Positions 8,629-18,641 of a DNA stretch of 33,152 bases are shown in pieces. The notes beneath the pieces were generated by a model, which was given only the letters and a program-made list of their open reading frames with translations, had not been told where the DNA came from and did no database searches. The stretch comes from Opitutaceae bacterium (GTDB lineage Bacteria; Verrucomicrobiota; Verrucomicrobiia; Opitutales; Opitutaceae): contig PLTZ01000060.1 in assembly GCA_003164715.1 (NCBI GenBank), positions 1 through 33,152 of the forward strand, in the 5' to 3' direction. A program made the translations under genes and the position numbers. Numbering within the stretch: the first letter of the stretch is position 1; each line of letters begins with the position of its first letter.

Positions 8629-9778
8629 ACCCCGAAAGTCCCCCCTCTGGCTCAGGCTCGTCATCGCGCTCGCGGCCCTCGCCGCGATCGCGTTCGCCGT
8701 CCAGGCCTACCTTCGCCCGATGGCCAAGGTTGAGACGGTCATCAGCGGGGACGCGGTTGATGCGAAGCCGGGAAGCGTCGTCGTGAAGGAGGCGTACACG
8801 ATGCAGATGAAGAGCGCCATCAACGGCCGGGTCTTGAGCAAGGACTACCACCTGGAGACGGGAAAGGCCGTCAAGGAGGGGGACGTCCTGGTGCGGCTCG
8901 ACACGAGCGACATCGAGATCGAGATCGAGCAGTTCCAGAACGAGTACAACGCCGTCAATGCGCGGATCGCCGTCGGCTCCGCCAACCAGTTCACCCTCGA
9001 GACGGCTCAGTCGGACTTCGTGAACACCGAGCGGCTCTTCAAGCTGGGGCAGGTCTCCGACAACGACTACCAGATCAAGCGCCGGGCGGTGGAGACGATC
9101 AAGCAGCAGATCGCGCTCGAGAAGGTCCGCAACCAGGAGGACCTGGACACCGACGCGAACAGCATCAAGTCGAAGCGCCACATGATGGAGAAGATGACCA
9201 TCACGGCGCCGATGGACGGCGTGATCTCCTACGTCTACGCGCACCCCGGCGACCTGATCGACACGGGTTCGCCCATCGTCTCCCTCATCACGACGACCCG
9301 GCTCGTCGAGGCGAAGATCAGCGAGGAGGATTTCGCGAACATTCGCCCCGGCCAGAAGGCCACGGTGATCTTCCTTCCCTACGGGGAATTTAACTACAAC
9401 GGCACAGTCCAGAAGATCCTGCCGACGGCCGACCCGGAGACCCAGCGCCACCTGGTCGACTTGAGCATCACGGACATCCCGCCGGAGAAGCTGATCCCGG
9501 GCATCACGGGCGAGGTCACGATCGAGGTGGGGCGGCGCCACGCCAACGCCATCATCCCGCGGCGGGCGCTCATCAACGAGAACGTCTACGTGGTGAAGGG
9601 CGGCAAGGTGGAGCTCCGCCCCGTGAAGAAAGGCTACGTGTGGCTCACGGGCGCCGAGATTATCGAGGGGCTCCAGCCGGGCGAGCAGGTCATCGTCGAG
9701 GACCTGGACAGCTTCCGCGACGGGGACAGCGTCCGCGTCCAGGAGCTTCCTTCTGACGCCATCGCAAAGAGGAAATAG
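8618..9778 (+). CDS. Periplasmic adaptor protein (HlyD/MacA-like membrane fusion protein)
   Basis: The 386-residue protein has an N-terminal membrane anchor (about residues 9-28). Split lipoyl-domain halves flank an alpha-helical hairpin (about 105-190) rich in Q, E and K, and are followed by beta-barrel and membrane-proximal domains. Segments such as GRVLSKDYHLETGKAVKEGD and APMDGVISYVYAHPGD are the matching lipoyl halves seen in HlyD/MacA adaptors. It should bridge the inner-membrane ABC permease and the TolC-like channel. The ATG at 8618 lies inside the end of the tolC-like gene, and the permease gene begins 9 bases after its stop, so translation is probably coupled. Confidence 0.88.
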   Translation: MSDKPRKSPLWLRLVIALAALAAIAFAVQAYLRPMAKVETVISGDAVDAKPGSVVVKEAYTMQMKSAINGRVLSKDYHLETGKAVKEGDVLVRLDTSDIEIEIEQFQNEYNAVNARIAVGSANQFTLETAQSDFVNTERLFKLGQVSDNDYQIKRRAVETIKQQIALEKVRNQEDLDTDANSIKSKRHMMEKMTITAPMDGVISYVYAHPGDLIDTGSPIVSLITTTRLVEAKISEEDFANIRPGQKATVIFLPYGEFNYNGTVQKILPTADPETQRHLVDLSITDIPPEKLIPGITGEVTIEVGRRHANAIIPRRALINENVYVVKGGKVELRPVKKGYVWLTGAEIIEGLQPGEQVIVEDLDSFRDGDSVRVQELPSDAIAKRK

Positions 9779-9787
9779 GACGCCCGG

Positions 9788-11032
9788 ATGTCGCAGAACT
9801 TCCGAATCGCGCTCCGTTTCCTGACGGCGAAGAAGCGGGCCATGCTGATGAGCCTGTCCTGCATCATCCTCGGCGTGGGGCTTTTTATCGTCACCCAGGC
9901 GGCGACGACCGGCTTTCAGGAGTTCTTCATTAAGACGATCCTCGGGACAAACGGGGCGATCCTGATCCAGGACAAGGTGCAGGCGACCATGCGCAGCATC
10001 GCCTCGGGCGGCTACAACTCGGGCTACGAGATCCGCCAGAAGGAGGGCCAGAAGTACATCGAGGGGATCGACTACCCCGAGATCCTGACGGGCGGCGTGA
10101 AGGCGTTCCGCAACGTGTCGGGGGTCTCCGCGGTCCTGCGCGAGACAGTCACGATCCACAGCTCCTTCCGGGAGCAGACGGGCCAGGCGTACGGCATCTT
10201 GCTGGCGGACCACCTGCGGGTGTCGAGCTTGGGCTCGCAGATCGTGGCGGGCTCGATCGAGGACTTCCGGGTGCAGCAGGCCGGGGCGCTCGTCGGCCGG
10301 GTGATCGCCGACAAGCTCCAGCTCGACCCGGGCGACACCTTCGAGATTGTCGACAAGAACGACGTCCACCACTACCGGGTGAGCGCCATCTACCAGACCG
10401 GGGTGAACGACATCGACAGCGTGCGCGTGTACCTGAAGATGGACGACGCCCGGGCGCTCTTTAAGAAGCCGACCGGCGCCACGTACCTCCAGGTGAGCTT
10501 GATCGAGCGCGACCGGGCCCGGGAAGACGCGGCCGAGATGACCAACTCCCTCGGCTACCGGGCCGACGCCTGGCAGGATCGGGAGAAATCCTGGCTCGGC
10601 GTCTTCAAGGCCTTCCGGGTGGCGACGGCGATCACGGTTTCGGTCTTCACGCTCATCGCTGGGCTCGCGATGTTCAACACGCTGGCCATGATCGTCTTGG
10701 AAAAGACGAAGGAGATCGCGATCCTGCGCTCCATGGGTTACACCCGCGAGGACATCTCGACCATCTTCCTATGGCAGGCCGCCATCGTGCTGGCCATTGG
10801 CACGCTCGTCGGTTGCGCCTTAGGCGGGATCATCACCTACGCTGTCTCGCAGTATCCGATGCCGATCACGGGCATCTTCACCTCGCACAAGTTCCTGGTC
10901 CAGTGGTCGAAATGGCATTATATCGAGGCAGTCATCATTTCCGTCCTCACGGTCATGGTGGCGAGCCTCATGCCGTCCCGAAGGGCGGCCCGGCTCGAGC
11001 CCGGGGACATCATCCGGGGGACCGCCCAATAG
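9788..11032 (+). CDS. ABC transporter permease, MacB/LolC (FtsX) type
   Basis: The 414-residue protein has one N-terminal transmembrane helix (about residues 19-40), a large periplasmic domain (about 45-270) and three C-terminal helices. This is the standard FtsX/MacB-type topology. The SMGYTREDISTIFLWQAA segment is the coupling loop region that contacts the ATPase. These mechanotransmission-type transporters do not move substrate through the membrane themselves but drive periplasmic extrusion through the adaptor and channel. The ATPase is encoded separately just downstream, unlike MacB itself, which is fused to its ATPase. Confidence 0.87.
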   Translation: MSQNFRIALRFLTAKKRAMLMSLSCIILGVGLFIVTQAATTGFQEFFIKTILGTNGAILIQDKVQATMRSIASGGYNSGYEIRQKEGQKYIEGIDYPEILTGGVKAFRNVSGVSAVLRETVTIHSSFREQTGQAYGILLADHLRVSSLGSQIVAGSIEDFRVQQAGALVGRVIADKLQLDPGDTFEIVDKNDVHHYRVSAIYQTGVNDIDSVRVYLKMDDARALFKKPTGATYLQVSLIERDRAREDAAEMTNSLGYRADAWQDREKSWLGVFKAFRVATAITVSVFTLIAGLAMFNTLAMIVLEKTKEIAILRSMGYTREDISTIFLWQAAIVLAIGTLVGCALGGIITYAVSQYPMPITGIFTSHKFLVQWSKWHYIEAVIISVLTVMVASLMPSRRAARLEPGDIIRGTAQ

Positions 11033-11040
11033 GGAGCGCC

Positions 11041-11727
11041 ATGGCCGACCAACCGAAGATTGCCATGCGATGCGAGGGCCTGCAGCGGTACCTCGGTCAG
11101 GACGAGGGCCGGGTCCATGTGCTTAAGGGCGTCACCTTCGAGGCCCATGCCGGCCACGTCTACGCGATCGTCGGGCCCTCCGGCTGCGGGAAGTCGACCC
11201 TTCTTTACCTCCTCGGCCTCCTCGACCAGCCCGATGCGGGGAAGATCTGGATCAACGGGCAATTGATGTCGAACAGCCTCGACGCGGTGCGCACCGCGGC
11301 CCGGGGCGAGCACATCGGCTTCGTCTTCCAGTTCCACTTCCTGATGCTCGAGTTCACCTGCATTGAGAACGTCATGATGCCCATGAAGAAGCTCGGGCGC
11401 CTGACGCCGCTGCAGATGGTGGAGCGGGCCACCCGCCTCCTGGACTCGGTGGGGCTAGGCGACAAGGTCCACCGGCTCGGGACCCACCTTTCCGGGGGCG
11501 AGCAGCAGCGGGTCGCCGTGGCGCGCGCCATGGCGAACCAGCCAACCATCATCCTGGCCGACGAACCCACGGGCAACCTCGACGTGAAGAACGCCTCCCT
11601 GGTCTTCGACCTATTGACGAGCCTTGCGAAGGACAACGGCCAGGCCGTGGTCCTCGTGACCCACAATCCCGACATCGCCCACCGCTGCGACTTCACCCGG
11701 CCGATGCGCGACGGCGTCTTCGTCTAG
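11041..11727 (+). CDS. ABC transporter ATP-binding protein (LolD/MacB family)
   Basis: The 228-residue ATPase carries all catalytic motifs: Walker A GPSGCGKST at residues 45-53, signature LSGGEQQRVAVARAM, Walker B IILADEPTGNLD and the switch histidine in LVTHNPD. The sequence fits the LolD/MacB family, which pairs with FtsX-type permeases. The ATG at 11041 follows the permease stop by 8 bases and has GGAG at good spacing; the frame is open further upstream but only inside the permease gene. It completes the four-gene tripartite export operon. Confidence 0.93.
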   Translation: MADQPKIAMRCEGLQRYLGQDEGRVHVLKGVTFEAHAGHVYAIVGPSGCGKSTLLYLLGLLDQPDAGKIWINGQLMSNSLDAVRTAARGEHIGFVFQFHFLMLEFTCIENVMMPMKKLGRLTPLQMVERATRLLDSVGLGDKVHRLGTHLSGGEQQRVAVARAMANQPTIILADEPTGNLDVKNASLVFDLLTSLAKDNGQAVVLVTHNPDIAHRCDFTRPMRDGVFV

Positions 11728-11873
11728 CTCGGGGCGCGGGTGGGTGGGGGCGGTCCCCCGGGGGTGCGGGTTATTTTTGCGGCGAAAGGACGGAATGCTT
11801 GAAATTAAGGTTTACAACCCAAACGGGGGGCCCTTCTTTCGGAGCCGATTTTACACACAAGAAACGCCGTTCA
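11728..11873. promoter_or_regulatory. Intergenic region, probable end of efflux operon and start of respiratory operon
   Basis: Just after the ATPase stop there is a GGGGG-CGGT-CCCCC inverted repeat at 11746-11759 and, 11 bases later, the T-rich run TTATTTTT at 11771-11778. This resembles a rho-independent terminator, but the gap between stem and T run makes it doubtful. The following stretch is AT-rich for this genome (TTGAAATTAAGGTTTACA at 11799-11816) and is the likely promoter area of the act operon. No confident -10 element was found. Confidence 0.35.
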
Positions 11874-12065
11874 GTGAGCCACGATCCATTGCGAAAACGC
11901 TTCCTCGCCAAGGTACTGGGACTTGCAGCCGTAGGCGCCGTCGCGCCCGGGGCGCTCGCCCGGGCGGTGCTCCCCCAGGCTGAGGGCTCGGCGAAGGCCA
12001 AACCCGCCGCTTTCAGGATTGTCGCGCAGCCAAGGGCCGTCGCGCGGCGGCAGGGACCGGCCTAG
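11874..12065 (+). CDS. Putative small exported protein with Tat-like N-terminus, upstream of actA
   Basis: A GTG start at 11874 would give a 63-residue protein that begins with SHDPLRKRFLAKVLGL, then a hydrophobic, Ala/Gly-rich stretch ending in LARA. This looks like a Tat signal peptide with KR in place of the twin arginines (KRFLAK), followed by only about 35 residues. It is in the direction of, and 14 bases before, the pentaheme cytochrome gene actA. An ATG at 11799 in the same frame is also possible but adds residues that do not look conserved. No strong ribosome binding site is visible. The remainder has no domain I recognise. It may be a real accessory peptide of the respiratory complex or chance coding. 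Confidence 0.45.
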   Translation: MSHDPLRKRFLAKVLGLAAVGAVAPGALARAVLPQAEGSAKAKPAAFRIVAQPRAVARRQGPA

Positions 12066-12079
12066 GCGCTAGCGGAAAC

Positions 12080-12730
12080 ATGGCGAAACTCTTTCCCAAG
12101 TCGATCAACAGGCTGCCCCTGCAGCTGGCCGTCTACTTGGTCGTCGTCGTGTGCGTCGCCACGGCCGGGGTCACCTACTACATGACCCCGAAGTACACGC
12201 GGGTGGGCTACGCGCCGATCCAGCCGGTGCCCTACAGCCACGCGAAGCACGTCGGGGAGCTCGGCCTCGACTGCCGCTATTGCCACAGCACGATTGACAC
12301 CGCCGGCGCCGCGGTCCCGACGACCCAGACGTGCATGAACTGCCACAACCAGATTAAGACCGCGAGCCCCGCGCTGGCACTTGTCCGCGACAGCCTCCAG
12401 TCCGGCCGGTCGATCCCGTGGGTCCATGTCCACGTGATGCCGAGCTTCGTCTACTTTGACCACTCGGTCCACGTGAACCGGGGCGTCGGCTGCGTCGAGT
12501 GCCACGGCAAGGTGAACCAGATGGACGTCGTCACCCAGATGCAGCCGATGAGCATGGGCTTCTGCCTCGACTGCCACCGCGCCCCCGAGCTGCGCGTCCG
12601 CGCGAAGGCCGATGTGTTCAACCTGGACTCGAAAACGATCGAGGCCGCACAGGGGATCGACGCCGCCCGCAGGTTCGTGCACGACTGGAACATCAGACCC
12701 CCGCAGAGCTGCTCGGGCTGCCACCGATGA
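12080..12730 (+). CDS. actA: ActA, pentaheme cytochrome c subunit of Alternative Complex III
   Basis: The 216-residue protein has one N-terminal membrane anchor (about residues 13-35) and five CXXCH heme-binding sites with histidines at about 69, 89, 142, 166 and 215. The number, spacing and anchor match ActA, the periplasmic electron-exit subunit of ACIII, a quinol:cytochrome c oxidoreductase unrelated to the bc1 complex. Extra histidines in PWVHVHVMPSFVYFDHSVH are candidate distal heme ligands. The gene overlaps actB by ATGA at 12727-12730. ActA would take electrons from the ActB iron-sulfur clusters and pass them to ActE or to the downstream cytochromes. Confidence 0.95.
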   Translation: MAKLFPKSINRLPLQLAVYLVVVVCVATAGVTYYMTPKYTRVGYAPIQPVPYSHAKHVGELGLDCRYCHSTIDTAGAAVPTTQTCMNCHNQIKTASPALALVRDSLQSGRSIPWVHVHVMPSFVYFDHSVHVNRGVGCVECHGKVNQMDVVTQMQPMSMGFCLDCHRAPELRVRAKADVFNLDSKTIEAAQGIDAARRFVHDWNIRPPQSCSGCHR

Positions 12731-15700
12731 AGCGCAAGGTCGAACATCCGCAAGCCTCCGACCGGGCGATGACCGGGCCCCGCTACTGGCGGAGCCTGGA
12801 CGAACTCGCCGGCACGCCGGGCTTCAGGGAGGCCCTCGCCAAGGAGTTCCCGGACGGGGCGTCGAGTATCGACGGCGTCGACCGCAGGCAGTTCATGAAG
12901 ATCATGGCGGCCTCCTTCGCGCTCGGCGGGGTGGGGCTTGCCGGCTGCAGGCGGCCCGAGGAGCACATCCTTCCCTTTGCGAAGTCGGTTGAGGGGGCGG
13001 TCCCGGGGCTGCCGGTCTACTACGCAACCGCCATGCCGCTGCGCGGCTGGGCGGTCCCGCTCCTGGCTGAGACCCACCAGGGCCGCCCGACCAAACTTGA
13101 GGGCAACCCCTCCTACGCGCCCCACGGCGGCTCAAGCTCGCTCCTGGCCCAGGCGTCCCTTCTCGACCTCTACGACCCGGACCGCGCAATCGCGCACACG
13201 CAGGACGGGAAGCCGATCGACCTCGAGGCGCTGAAGGCGTTCCTCGGCGGGATCGGCAAGGCCTACGGGGCGACCCGCGGCGCAGGCTTGGCTTTCCTGG
13301 CGGAGGCCTCGTCCTCACCCACGAGGAACCGGCTGCTGCGAACACTCGGCTTTCGCATTCCGAGGGCCCTCTGGGCCGAGTATGAGCCCGTGGTGGACGA
13401 GCCCCCGGCCGGGGTCGCCCACGCCCTCTACGGGGCGAACGCGAGGCCGCTTTACCGCTTCGCGAAGGCGAAGCGGATCGTCAGCTTGGACGCCGACTTC
13501 CTCCAGACCGAGGCGGGGAGCCTCGCCTACGCCCGCGACTTCGCGAAGGGCCGCCGGGTGGCGAAGAAAGACGACCCGATGAGCCGCCTCTACATGGCGG
13601 AGAGCGCCCTTTCGATCACGGGCACCATGGCGGACCACCGCCTGCGGCTCCCGACGAGCCACATGACGGCGTTCGCCGCCGCGCTCGCCGGCAAGCTGAC
13701 CGGTGACGCAAAGTACGCGAAGGCGGCGGAGGGCCTCGATGTGAGTCCCCAGTGGATCGCCGAATGCGCCGCGGACCTCCTGGCCCACAAGGGCGAAAGC
13801 CTCGTCGTCGCGGGCTCGCACCTGCCGGAGGCGGCCCATGCGATCGCCTACGCGATTAACGAGTTCCTCGGGGCCGTGGGCTCCACGGTCGACTTTATCC
13901 TCGCCACCCGGCCCCAGACGATCGGGCTTGCGGGCCTGGCGGCCGCGATCCGGAAGGGGGACGTGAAGACCTTGGTCATCCTGGGCGGCAACCCCGTCTA
14001 CAACGCGCCCGCCGACCTCGACTGGGCCGCCCTGCAGAAGTCGGTCCCGGAGGTCGTGCGGTTCGGCTACTACGCGGACGAGACCTCGGAGCTTGCGCGA
14101 ACCCACGTCGCCGCGGCGCACTACCTCGAGTCCTGGGGCGACGCGCGGACGGCGGACGGGACGGTGGTGCCGGTTCAGCCCATGATCCTGCCGCTCTTTG
14201 GGGGGCTGACCGAGACCGAGCTTCTGGCGATCGTCGGCGGCCTCCCGAGCACGGACCCGTACACGCTGGTCCACGAGACGATCACGGGTACGGGCGGGCC
14301 GGGCGCCGAGGCCCGGTTCCGCAAGTTCCTGCACGACGGCGTCCTCGAGAACTCGGCGCTACGGCCGCTAAACGTCCGGTTTAACCCCGCGGCCTTGGAC
14401 GGCTACCTCGAAAACGCTCCCGCGGCCCCGGAGGTCTCCGCAAAGAGGCTCGAGGCCCGCTTTGTCGCCGACGCGAGGGTCGACGACGGGCGCTTCATCA
14501 ATAATGGCTGGCTCCAGGAGTGCCCGGACCCGATAACGAAGATTAGCTGGGACAACGCGATCCAGATTAGCCCCCGACTCGCCCGGGAACTAGGGATCGA
14601 CCCCCCCGCGGACGGCTTAAAGCAGGTCGCCCGCAGGGATTTGGCCGAATTCGACAAGGGCCGCGAGAACGCCCACGTGGTCGAGCTCACGGTCAACGGC
14701 CGCAAAGTGACCGGCCCGGCGCACATCCAGCCCGGCCTCGCCAATTACACGGTCATCGTGCCCTTGGGCTACGGCCGCACGAGGACGGGGCGGGTGGGAG
14801 AGGGGACGGGCTTTAACGCCTATCTCGCCCGGGAGTCAGGCGCACTCCACGTCGCGACCGGGGCCTCGATCGCCCTTACCCCCCGCAGGATGTTCCTCGC
14901 GGACTCGCAGTGGCACTGGTCCATGGAGGGCCGCGACCTGGTCCGCGAGGGCAACCTCGCGGAGTACGCCGAGAACCCCGCCTTCGCCAAGGAGGTCGGC
15001 CTCGAGGCGGAGAGCCCGCGCGCCGTCTTGGATCCGAACCTGGCCGCGATGACGCCCGCCGAGCGCGCAAGCCAGATTCCCCGCGGCAACTCGCTCTACA
15101 CGACGCCAAAGTTCGACGGCAGGCACCAGTGGGGGATGAGCATCGATCTCAACACGTGCATCGGCTGCAACGCCTGCGTCGTCGCGTGCCAGGCCGAGAA
15201 CAATATCCCGATCGTCGGCAAGGACCAGGTCCTGCGCGGCCGCATCATGCACTGGATCCGGCTCGACCGGTACTACTCGGACGGCAAGGCCGCTCCGGGC
15301 GCCTTCGGCGGCGAGGGCAATAACCTGATCCCCGAGGAGCCGCAGATCTCGATGCAGCCGGTCGCGTGCATGCAGTGCGAGCTGGCGCCCTGCGAGACCG
15401 TGTGCCCGGTGAACGCGACCGTGCACGACGACGAGGGGCTCAACGTCATGGCCTACAACCGGTGCATCGGCACCCGGTACTGCGCGAACAACTGCCCGTA
15501 CAAGGTCCGCAGGTTCAACTTCTTCGACTGGAACATGCGCCGCCTGGACAGCCTCTACATGGGCCCCCTCGGCCCCCAGGGAATGCCCGAACTCGTGCAG
15601 ATGGCGAAGAACCCGGAGGTGACGGTCCGCATGCGGGGCGTCATGGAAAAGTGCACGTACTGCGTGCAGCGGATCGAGCGCGGGAAGATCGAGTGGAAGG

Positions 15701-16005
15701 TGAAGACGGCCCAGGAGGGCCACCCCGGGGACGTCATAGTCCCCGACGGGACCATCCGGACCGCCTGCCAGCAGGCGTGCCCGGCCGAGTCGATCGTGTT
15801 CGGGAACCTCCTGGACCCCGAGAGCGCGGTCTCCCGGGCGAAGGCGCTCGGGCAGGACTATCCGCTCCTCGGTTACCTGAACACCCGGCCCCGGACGACG
15901 TATCTCGCTCGGATCAGGAACCCCAATCCCAAGATGCCGGACTACGCCGAGCTGCCGCTTAGCAGGGTGGAGAATTGGAACAAGAACCACCCGACGAAGG
16001 CCTGA
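12727..16005 (+). CDS. actB: ActB, Tat-exported molybdopterin-oxidoreductase-like and Fe-S subunit of ACIII
   Basis: The 1092-residue protein starts with an approximately 50-residue extension (YWRSLDELAGTPGFREALAK) typical of ActB. A Tat signal, DRRQFMKIMAAS, follows and ends in an LAGC that could be lipidated. Residues about 75-760 resemble a molybdopterin oxidoreductase but in ACIII this domain carries no molybdenum cofactor. The C-terminal part holds the Fe-S ferredoxin-like domain with cysteines at 811/814/817/821, 881/884/889/893, 913/919/923 and 976/979/1014/1018. That is enough for three 4Fe-4S clusters plus a 3Fe-4S cluster (the third group has only three cysteines, with T in the CIGTRYC segment). 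The clusters carry electrons from quinol at ActC to the ActA hemes. The start was placed at the ATGA overlap with actA. Confidence 0.95.
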   Translation: MKRKVEHPQASDRAMTGPRYWRSLDELAGTPGFREALAKEFPDGASSIDGVDRRQFMKIMAASFALGGVGLAGCRRPEEHILPFAKSVEGAVPGLPVYYATAMPLRGWAVPLLAETHQGRPTKLEGNPSYAPHGGSSSLLAQASLLDLYDPDRAIAHTQDGKPIDLEALKAFLGGIGKAYGATRGAGLAFLAEASSSPTRNRLLRTLGFRIPRALWAEYEPVVDEPPAGVAHALYGANARPLYRFAKAKRIVSLDADFLQTEAGSLAYARDFAKGRRVAKKDDPMSRLYMAESALSITGTMADHRLRLPTSHMTAFAAALAGKLTGDAKYAKAAEGLDVSPQWIAECAADLLAHKGESLVVAGSHLPEAAHAIAYAINEFLGAVGSTVDFILATRPQTIGLAGLAAAIRKGDVKTLVILGGNPVYNAPADLDWAALQKSVPEVVRFGYYADETSELARTHVAAAHYLESWGDARTADGTVVPVQPMILPLFGGLTETELLAIVGGLPSTDPYTLVHETITGTGGPGAEARFRKFLHDGVLENSALRPLNVRFNPAALDGYLENAPAAPEVSAKRLEARFVADARVDDGRFINNGWLQECPDPITKISWDNAIQISPRLARELGIDPPADGLKQVARRDLAEFDKGRENAHVVELTVNGRKVTGPAHIQPGLANYTVIVPLGYGRTRTGRVGEGTGFNAYLARESGALHVATGASIALTPRRMFLADSQWHWSMEGRDLVREGNLAEYAENPAFAKEVGLEAESPRAVLDPNLAAMTPAERASQIPRGNSLYTTPKFDGRHQWGMSIDLNTCIGCNACVVACQAENNIPIVGKDQVLRGRIMHWIRLDRYYSDGKAAPGAFGGEGNNLIPEEPQISMQPVACMQCELAPCETVCPVNATVHDDEGLNVMAYNRCIGTRYCANNCPYKVRRFNFFDWNMRRLDSLYMGPLGPQGMPELVQMAKNPEVTVRMRGVMEKCTYCVQRIERGKIEWKVKTAQEGHPGDVIVPDGTIRTACQQACPAESIVFGNLLDPESAVSRAKALGQDYPLLGYLNTRPRTTYLARIRNPNPKMPDYAELPLSRVENWNKNHPTKA

Positions 16006-16008
16006 CCC

Positions 16009-17439
<1,431 letters not shown>

Positions 17440-17451
17440 AGGAACCCCGCC

Positions 17452-17985
17452 ATGGCCGACCGACCCTACGGACTCATCGCCACCTTCGCCACACCGGGCG
17501 CCGTGCTGCGGGCGGCCGCGCAGGTGCGCGACGCCGGCTACAAGCAATGGGACTGCATCACGCCCTTCCCGGTCCACGGGCTCGACTCGGCGATGGGCGT
17601 CGGGCGCTCGCGGGTCCCGCGGATTTCGCTCGTGGGCGGCATCACGGGCTTCTGCACCGGGATGTCGATGATCTGGTTCATGGACCGCTTCGACTACCCG
17701 CTGACCGTGGGCGGCAAGCCCTTCTTTAGCCCCCTCTTCGCGTTCCCGGTCTCCTACGAATTGACGATCCTCTTCACGGCCTTCGCGACCATCGGCGGGA
17801 TGTTCGTCCTAAACGGCCTGCCGATGCACCACCACCCGGTGCTCCACTACGAGCACATCCGCAGGGGGACGGACGACCTGTTCTTCATCGTGATCGAGCG
17901 CGCCGACCCGAGGTTTAACCTGGAGACGACCCGCTCGCTGCTGGCCAGGGCCGGCGGCACGGACATTGCGGAACTCGCCCCGTAA
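17452..17985 (+). CDS. actD: ActD, DUF3341 membrane subunit of ACIII
   Basis: The 177-residue protein matches the ActD family: a cytoplasmic alpha/beta domain beginning with the DRPYGLIATFATPGAVLRAA segment, then two transmembrane helices (about residues 61-81 and 100-123) and a short C-terminal domain. ITPFPVHGLD is a well-conserved family motif. ActD has no cofactor and stabilises the membrane part of the complex. AGGA in front of the ATG at 17452 is a good ribosome binding site. The gene lies between actC and actE as in other ACIII operons. Confidence 0.93.
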   Translation: MADRPYGLIATFATPGAVLRAAAQVRDAGYKQWDCITPFPVHGLDSAMGVGRSRVPRISLVGGITGFCTGMSMIWFMDRFDYPLTVGGKPFFSPLFAFPVSYELTILFTAFATIGGMFVLNGLPMHHHPVLHYEHIRRGTDDLFFIVIERADPRFNLETTRSLLARAGGTDIAELAP

Positions 17986-17987
17986 CT

Positions 17988-18641
17988 ATGCGGACCCTCT
18001 ACATCCTGACCGCCTTCGCCGTGGTGCTCACGGTCTCGCTCCTCGGGTTCCGGGGACGGGTCTTCACGCACCCGCCGATGGACGTGTTCCCGGAGTGGGC
18101 CTTCCCGGGCATGAAGTACCAGCCGAAGCTGACCCAGCAGACGCCGAGCGCGTTCTTCTCTGACGGCCGCGCGGACCGCGTGGCGCCCCCGAATACCGTC
18201 GCCTCGTCGTACGGGCCGGCGGGCCAGCCGCTGCGAAACGACAGCTTCCTCTACCAGGGCCGCGCGCCCGATGGCACCTTCGCCCGCGGCTTCCCGCCGG
18301 TCCTCAAGGTCGACATGAGGTTCCTCAACCGGGGCCGTGACCGCTTCACGATCTACTGCTCGCCCTGCCACGGCCTTGTCGGCGACGGCAACGGGATCGT
18401 GAAAAAGTACGGGATGGGCGCTGTCCCCACCTACCACGACGACCGCCTGCGTAAGATGGCCGAGGGTGAGATCTTTGGCACGATCACAAACGGCAAGGGC
18501 CAGATGAACCCCTACGCGGACAAGCTCGCCCCGGCGGACCGCTGGGCCGTGATCGCCTACGTGCGGGCGCTCCAGCGGGCCCAGATAGGCACGGTTTCGG
18601 ACGTGCCGGACGACCGCAAGGGGGAGCTCGGAATCAAATGA
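17988..18641 (+). CDS. actE: ActE, mono-heme cytochrome c subunit of ACIII
   Basis: The 217-residue protein has a short N-terminal hydrophobic helix (about residues 3-20) and one heme site, CSPCH at 124-128, inside the RFTIYCSPCHGLVGDGNG segment typical of ActE. A methionine in KKYGMGAVPTY is the likely second axial ligand. ActE sits on the periplasmic side next to ActA. Many ActE proteins are lipoproteins, but here no cysteine follows the N-terminal helix, so it is probably anchored by that helix or released. The start lies 2 bases after the actD stop, and its end overlaps actF by ATGA. Confidence 0.93.
   Translation: MRTLYILTAFAVVLTVSLLGFRGRVFTHPPMDVFPEWAFPGMKYQPKLTQQTPSAFFSDGRADRVAPPNTVASSYGPAGQPLRNDSFLYQGRAPDGTFARGFPPVLKVDMRFLNRGRDRFTIYCSPCHGLVGDGNGIVKKYGMGAVPTYHDDRLRKMAEGEIFGTITNGKGQMNPYADKLAPADRWAVIAYVRALQRAQIGTVSDVPDDRKGELGIK

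Noticed and set aside
8567-10372. About 600-codon open frame on the - strand opposite the adaptor and permease genes
   Set aside because: Low-complexity D/V/L/R composition with no recognisable fold; it mirrors the third-position GC bias of real genes on the + strand.
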